From NCBI RefSeq assembly GCF_900890705.1, contig NZ_CAAHFH010000001.1, positions 1,054,001 to 1,118,000 on the forward strand: a stretch of DNA of 64,000 bases, written 5' to 3'. The notes beneath the pieces were generated by a model, which saw only the letters and a list, made by a program, of their open reading frames with translations, searched no databases and was not told where the DNA came from. The position numbers and the translations under genes were made by a program. This DNA comes from Pontiella sulfatireligans. GTDB taxonomy: Bacteria; Verrucomicrobiota; Kiritimatiellia; Kiritimatiellales; Pontiellaceae. The number at the start of each line of letters is the position of its first letter. Position 1 is the stretch's first letter. Below, in pieces: positions 61,572-64,000 of this stretch.

Positions 61572-61871
61572 TGACGGGTGCCCCTTCTTTTCACCATATT
61601 CAGCCACGCGCGCCGCATAGCATCCCGTCAAAAGCGAAGTACGGGTCGGGCCGCAAATCGAGTGGGTGTAGAACGAGGTAAACTTCATTCCTTCGGACGC
61701 CATCTGATCGAGCACGGGCGTTTTAATCTTCTTCGCACCGAAACAGCCGAGGTCGGCATAGCCCAAATCATCCGCGAGGATAAAGATAATGTTGGGAGGC
61801 CGCGACTCAGCGGCCTGCGCCGAAAACCGCACCAGCAACAGCGCGGTTAATATGAGCCAAATTCTCATCAC
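61560..61871 (-). pseudogene. N-terminal sulfatase fragment
   Basis: The first 97 or so codons of an S1 sulfatase remain: signal peptide (to about A21), [16 protein letters not shown] and the FGly motif CGPTR (C73), then [15 protein letters not shown]. At about 61572 homology ends and the frame closes after three junction codons. A deletion has joined it to the tail of an FAD-oxidoreductase- or discoidin-type gene. The fragment closely matches the sulfatase at 54765-56216. It still has a start codon overlapping the preceding sulfatase's stop by 4 bases, so a short exported peptide with an intact FGly motif could be made; an active enzyme could not. Confidence 0.85.
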
Positions 61872-63355
61872 TGTTTCTTCCTCTTTCTATTCTTTTTAGG
61901 CGGCTTTGCGTCGGGCGCATTGACTGTGGGAAACCACTTGGAAAGCTCTATTTTCAATGCGGCATGCTCGGGATTGTCCGCCAGGTTTTTCCACTCCAAC
62001 GGGTCGGCATCATGATCGTACAACTCCTCCGATCCGTCGCTCCAACGGGTGTAACGCCACCGCTTGGTGCGTACGGAATGATTGTTCACGCCATGCGTCG
62101 TCAGCGCCGGGCGCTCCCAGTCCAGCGCAGGGTTTTCAAGCAGGGGCGTCATATCCATGCCGTCGTTCGCAGGGTTGGCCGGCAAGCCACACAAGTTCGC
62201 CAAGGTTGGATAGAGATTCACCAGGCTCACAGGCACATCACATTTTCCAACCTTTGGAACTTTCGTGCCCGCAAAAATCAGGGGCACACGCGCGGCTTCT
62301 TCCCATAGAGAATATTTGGTCCAGTGCAGCTTTTCGCCGAGATGCCAGCCGTGGTCCGACCAAAGTACAATGACGGTATTGTCTGCATACTCACTGTTTT
62401 CCAATGCCTGGAGAACGCGCCCGACTTGAGCGTCAGCAAAGCTGGTTGCAGCGAGATAGGCCTGCACCTTTTCCCGCCACAACTCCTTCGTGGCGGTGAA
62501 CTCCTTGTAGCGCTTATGGCCGGCATTGGTATTAAATTTCTGGGCAATCGCCGGAATATCATCGCGGTCATTCAGGTTAATAATCGGGAGCTGAACCGTA
62601 TCGATTGGATGCATGTCGAAATATTTCTTCGGTGCAAACCACGGCAGATGCGGGTGATACATCCCGACCGCGAGGAAGAACGGTTTGTCGTGCTTTTGCT
62701 CCAGCTGCCCGATGGCCCAATCGGCCACCATGCCGTCATCCATCTCCGCGTCCGAAAGAGGAAGCGCCCCCGTCTCCCATTTGTATTGGGCCTGTTTCAT
62801 CCCTTTATATTTTTCTGGGACGGAGGCGTCTGGCTTATGCACGTCGAGCGACGGGAAGGCAGCGTCCCACGACTGCGGATCGGTTTCGGTCTGGTTATGG
62901 AAAATTTTACCGGTGCGCAGTGCCGCATAACCGTGCTGCTGAAAATACTGTGGCATCGTCGCCACATCCTTCAGCACCGGACTTCCCCGGAAAAACGGAC
63001 TGTTGTCATACACGCCGGAAGTCGACGGCAGCATGCCGCTCATGATCGAGGCGCGCGACGGATTGCAGATCGGTGCCGGACAGGCCGCATTCGTGAACAG
63101 CATCCCGCGTTTTGCCAATGCATCAATATTCGGCGTTTTGGCATTGGGATGCCCCCCCAGACAACCAACCCAGTCGTTCAGGTCGTCGAAGGCAATAAAC
63201 AGCACATTGGGGTGTTCCTGTGCGCCTGTTTGTATAGCCACGCCTACGAGCACGAGTGCAAAGGTATGTAGTCCCGCCTTTAGGCGGCCTCTGGACCGGC
63301 ATTGCAGCTGACCGCCTAAAGGCGGGACTACATACCTTTTCTTCAAGATCCCCAT
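61868..63355 (-). CDS. Sulfatase, iduronate-2-sulfatase-like, with repeat-encoded leader
   Basis: Sulfatase of 495 residues. The catalytic features are [23 protein letters not shown] (C97), RTGKIFH and [10 protein letters not shown], as in iduronate-2-sulfatase-like enzymes and in the gene at 46682-48139. The leader is unusual: after MGILKK come about 26 residues ([20 protein letters not shown] and GLHT) encoded by an 80-base palindromic element, and only then the hydrophobic core [14 protein letters not shown]. The signal peptide is therefore extended to about 46 residues with a long basic n-region; export probably still works but is untested. The TAATG start shares one base with the preceding sulfatase's stop. 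Its own stop overlaps the start of the broken sulfatase downstream by 4 bases. Confidence 0.92.
   Translation of the reverse strand: MGILKKRYVVPPLGGQLQCRSRGRLKAGLHTFALVLVGVAIQTGAQEHPNVLFIAFDDLNDWVGCLGGHPNAKTPNIDALAKRGMLFTNAACPAPICNPSRASIMSGMLPSTSGVYDNSPFFRGSPVLKDVATMPQYFQQHGYAALRTGKIFHNQTETDPQSWDAAFPSLDVHKPDASVPEKYKGMKQAQYKWETGALPLSDAEMDDGMVADWAIGQLEQKHDKPFFLAVGMYHPHLPWFAPKKYFDMHPIDTVQLPIINLNDRDDIPAIAQKFNTNAGHKRYKEFTATKELWREKVQAYLAATSFADAQVGRVLQALENSEYADNTVIVLWSDHGWHLGEKLHWTKYSLWEEAARVPLIFAGTKVPKVGKCDVPVSLVNLYPTLANLCGLPANPANDGMDMTPLLENPALDWERPALTTHGVNNHSVRTKRWRYTRWSDGSEELYDHDADPLEWKNLADNPEHAALKIELSKWFPTVNAPDAKPPKKNRKRKKQ
63260..63339. repeat. 80-bp palindromic element with perfect 28-bp arms
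   Basis: 63260-63287 and 63312-63339 are perfect reverse complements (28 bases each) around a 24-base spacer. Each arm also contains the shorter palindrome CCGCCTTTAGGCGG. In the sulfatase frame the arms read YVVPPLGG and RLKAGLHT. It has the form of a REP- or MITE-like repeat inserted in the coding sequence. Confidence 0.95.
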
Positions 63356-64000
63356 TACTCTTTCCCTTTTTTCTTCGATTTCTTTCTGCCACCCGATTTT
63401 ATTCGGGCATCCGGCACAGGGATATAAGCTCCGGTTTCTTCGAGATACTTCATCAGCTGCGCATTCAGCATCGCCGCCTTCTCCGGCATGAACAGTGCAA
63501 GGTTTTTGGTTTCGCCGGGATCGTTGACAATGTCGTACAGCAACACATCGTCGTGATGATAGTTATGAATCAGCTTGTAGTTTCCAACGCGAATGGCGCT
63601 GGCCGGATAGCTACCCTCCCCCTGGTAATGCGGGAAGTGCCAATAGAGCGTGTCGCGCTCCAGCTTGCCCCCATTGAATAATGGCACCAGACTGACCCCA
63701 TCCCTATGCTGTTCCGGCATCAGCGACAGACCGGCCATCTCCAGCAGCGTCGGATAAAAGTCCGTGCTCATTACCGGAACATCCGTGCGCATGCCTGCCT
63801 TCGAATGGTTTGGCCAGTAGATCAGCAGCGGTGTTCGCAACCCCCCTTCGAATACGAAGGTTTTCCCGCCCCGAAGCGGCTGGACAGCGGTTGCATTCGG
63901 CAGGTTAACCGTAGCGCGCCCCCCGTTGTCACCCGTCAAAATAATTATGGTGTTTTCATGCTGGCCCGACGCTTTCAATGCGTCGATCAGACGGCCGATA
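63355..64000 (-). CDS. Sulfatase (family S1), 5' end beyond window
   Basis: C-terminal part of a sulfatase, about 214 residues seen; the frame continues to the window edge (IGRLIDALKASGQHENT...). ILTGDNGGRATVNLP holds distal metal ligands, followed by LRGGKTFVFEGGLRTPLLIYWP and the family's STDFYPTLLEMAGL. The C-terminal subdomain contains YKLIHNYHHDDVLLYDIVND, and the end is basic (GGRKKSKKKGKE). The FGly motif lies outside the window, so catalytic competence cannot be judged. The stop overlaps the next gene's ATG by one base (TAATG), showing that the operon continues upstream beyond 64000. Confidence 0.92.
   Translation of the reverse strand, partial: IGRLIDALKASGQHENTIIILTGDNGGRATVNLPNATAVQPLRGGKTFVFEGGLRTPLLIYWPNHSKAGMRTDVPVMSTDFYPTLLEMAGLSLMPEQHRDGVSLVPLFNGGKLERDTLYWHFPHYQGEGSYPASAIRVGNYKLIHNYHHDDVLLYDIVNDPGETKNLALFMPEKAAMLNAQLMKYLEETGAYIPVPDARIKSGGRKKSKKKGKE

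Noticed and set aside
63260..63339. Rho-independent terminator
   Set aside because: Although it is a long hairpin, it lies inside a coding frame just after the start codon and has no T-run in the direction of transcription; a repeat element is the better reading.
63260..63339. CRISPR repeat
   Set aside because: A single palindromic pair with one spacer, no array and no cas genes.

Overview
The window looks like part of a large polysaccharide-degradation and sulfatase region from a marine bacterium of the Planctomycetota-Verrucomicrobiota-Chlamydiota group. The Kiritimatiellota (Pontiella-like) are my best guess. The reasons are the density of family S1 (formylglycine) sulfatases, the PEP-CTERM exported proteins, secreted proteins ending in a ...FYR-type module, and almost every gene carrying a signal peptide. 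No rRNA, tRNA or CRISPR array is visible. The taxonomic call is inference, because there is no marker gene in the window.

Layout. Nearly everything is on the minus strand, so transcription runs from high to low coordinates. (1) 1-7497: four sulfatases (the first cut by the window edge) and one sialate O-acetylesterase-type SGNH esterase, tightly packed. (2) 7759-10029, plus strand: a clan GH-D alpha-galactosidase-like enzyme reading away from them. (3) 10213-12642: a scar of two truncated, oppositely oriented transposase genes, a sulfatase fragment and an unidentified coding remnant. (4) 12732-30200: read from the top, a sensor histidine kinase and NarL-type response regulator, then a sulfatase with a calcium-loop tail, a large multidomain sulfatase, an exported protein sharing a domain with the kinase, a PEP-CTERM protein, a second multidomain sulfatase, and three tandem exported paralogues built on an N-terminal domain I do not recognise. 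(5) 30284-31838: gene debris (kinase-type ectodomain piece, C-terminal half of an FAD oxidoreductase, gutted sulfatase). (6) 31857-61351: a long run with aldose 1-epimerase, seven sulfatases, a DUF5703 protein, two GH95 enzymes, a GH110-like beta-helix protein, GH2, GH29, a GH43/GH117-like propeller enzyme and a GH116-like enzyme. Many of these genes are joined by 1-4 base stop/start overlaps. (7) 61438-64000: another sulfatase/discoidin-domain fusion remnant, an iduronate-2-sulfatase-like gene with a palindromic repeat inserted in its signal-peptide coding region, and a sulfatase running off the window.

How it fits together. GH29 and GH95 act on alpha-L-fucose (or alpha-L-galactose) linkages, GH110, GH2 and the GH-D enzyme act on galactose linkages, and the epimerase handles free galactose or other aldoses. 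With 16 sulfatases, the likely target is one or more sulfated, fucose- and galactose-containing marine glycans. The exact substrate cannot be read from sequence. No SusC/SusD pair, no sugar transporter and no sulfatase-maturing radical SAM enzyme is present in the window, so those functions must be encoded elsewhere. The most distinctive parts are the kinase whose ectodomain resembles an exported protein of the downstream cluster, the tandem paralogues with the unrecognised N-terminal domain, the two sulfatases fused behind an adhesion-like module, and repeated evidence of sulfatase gene turnover by deletion and fusion.
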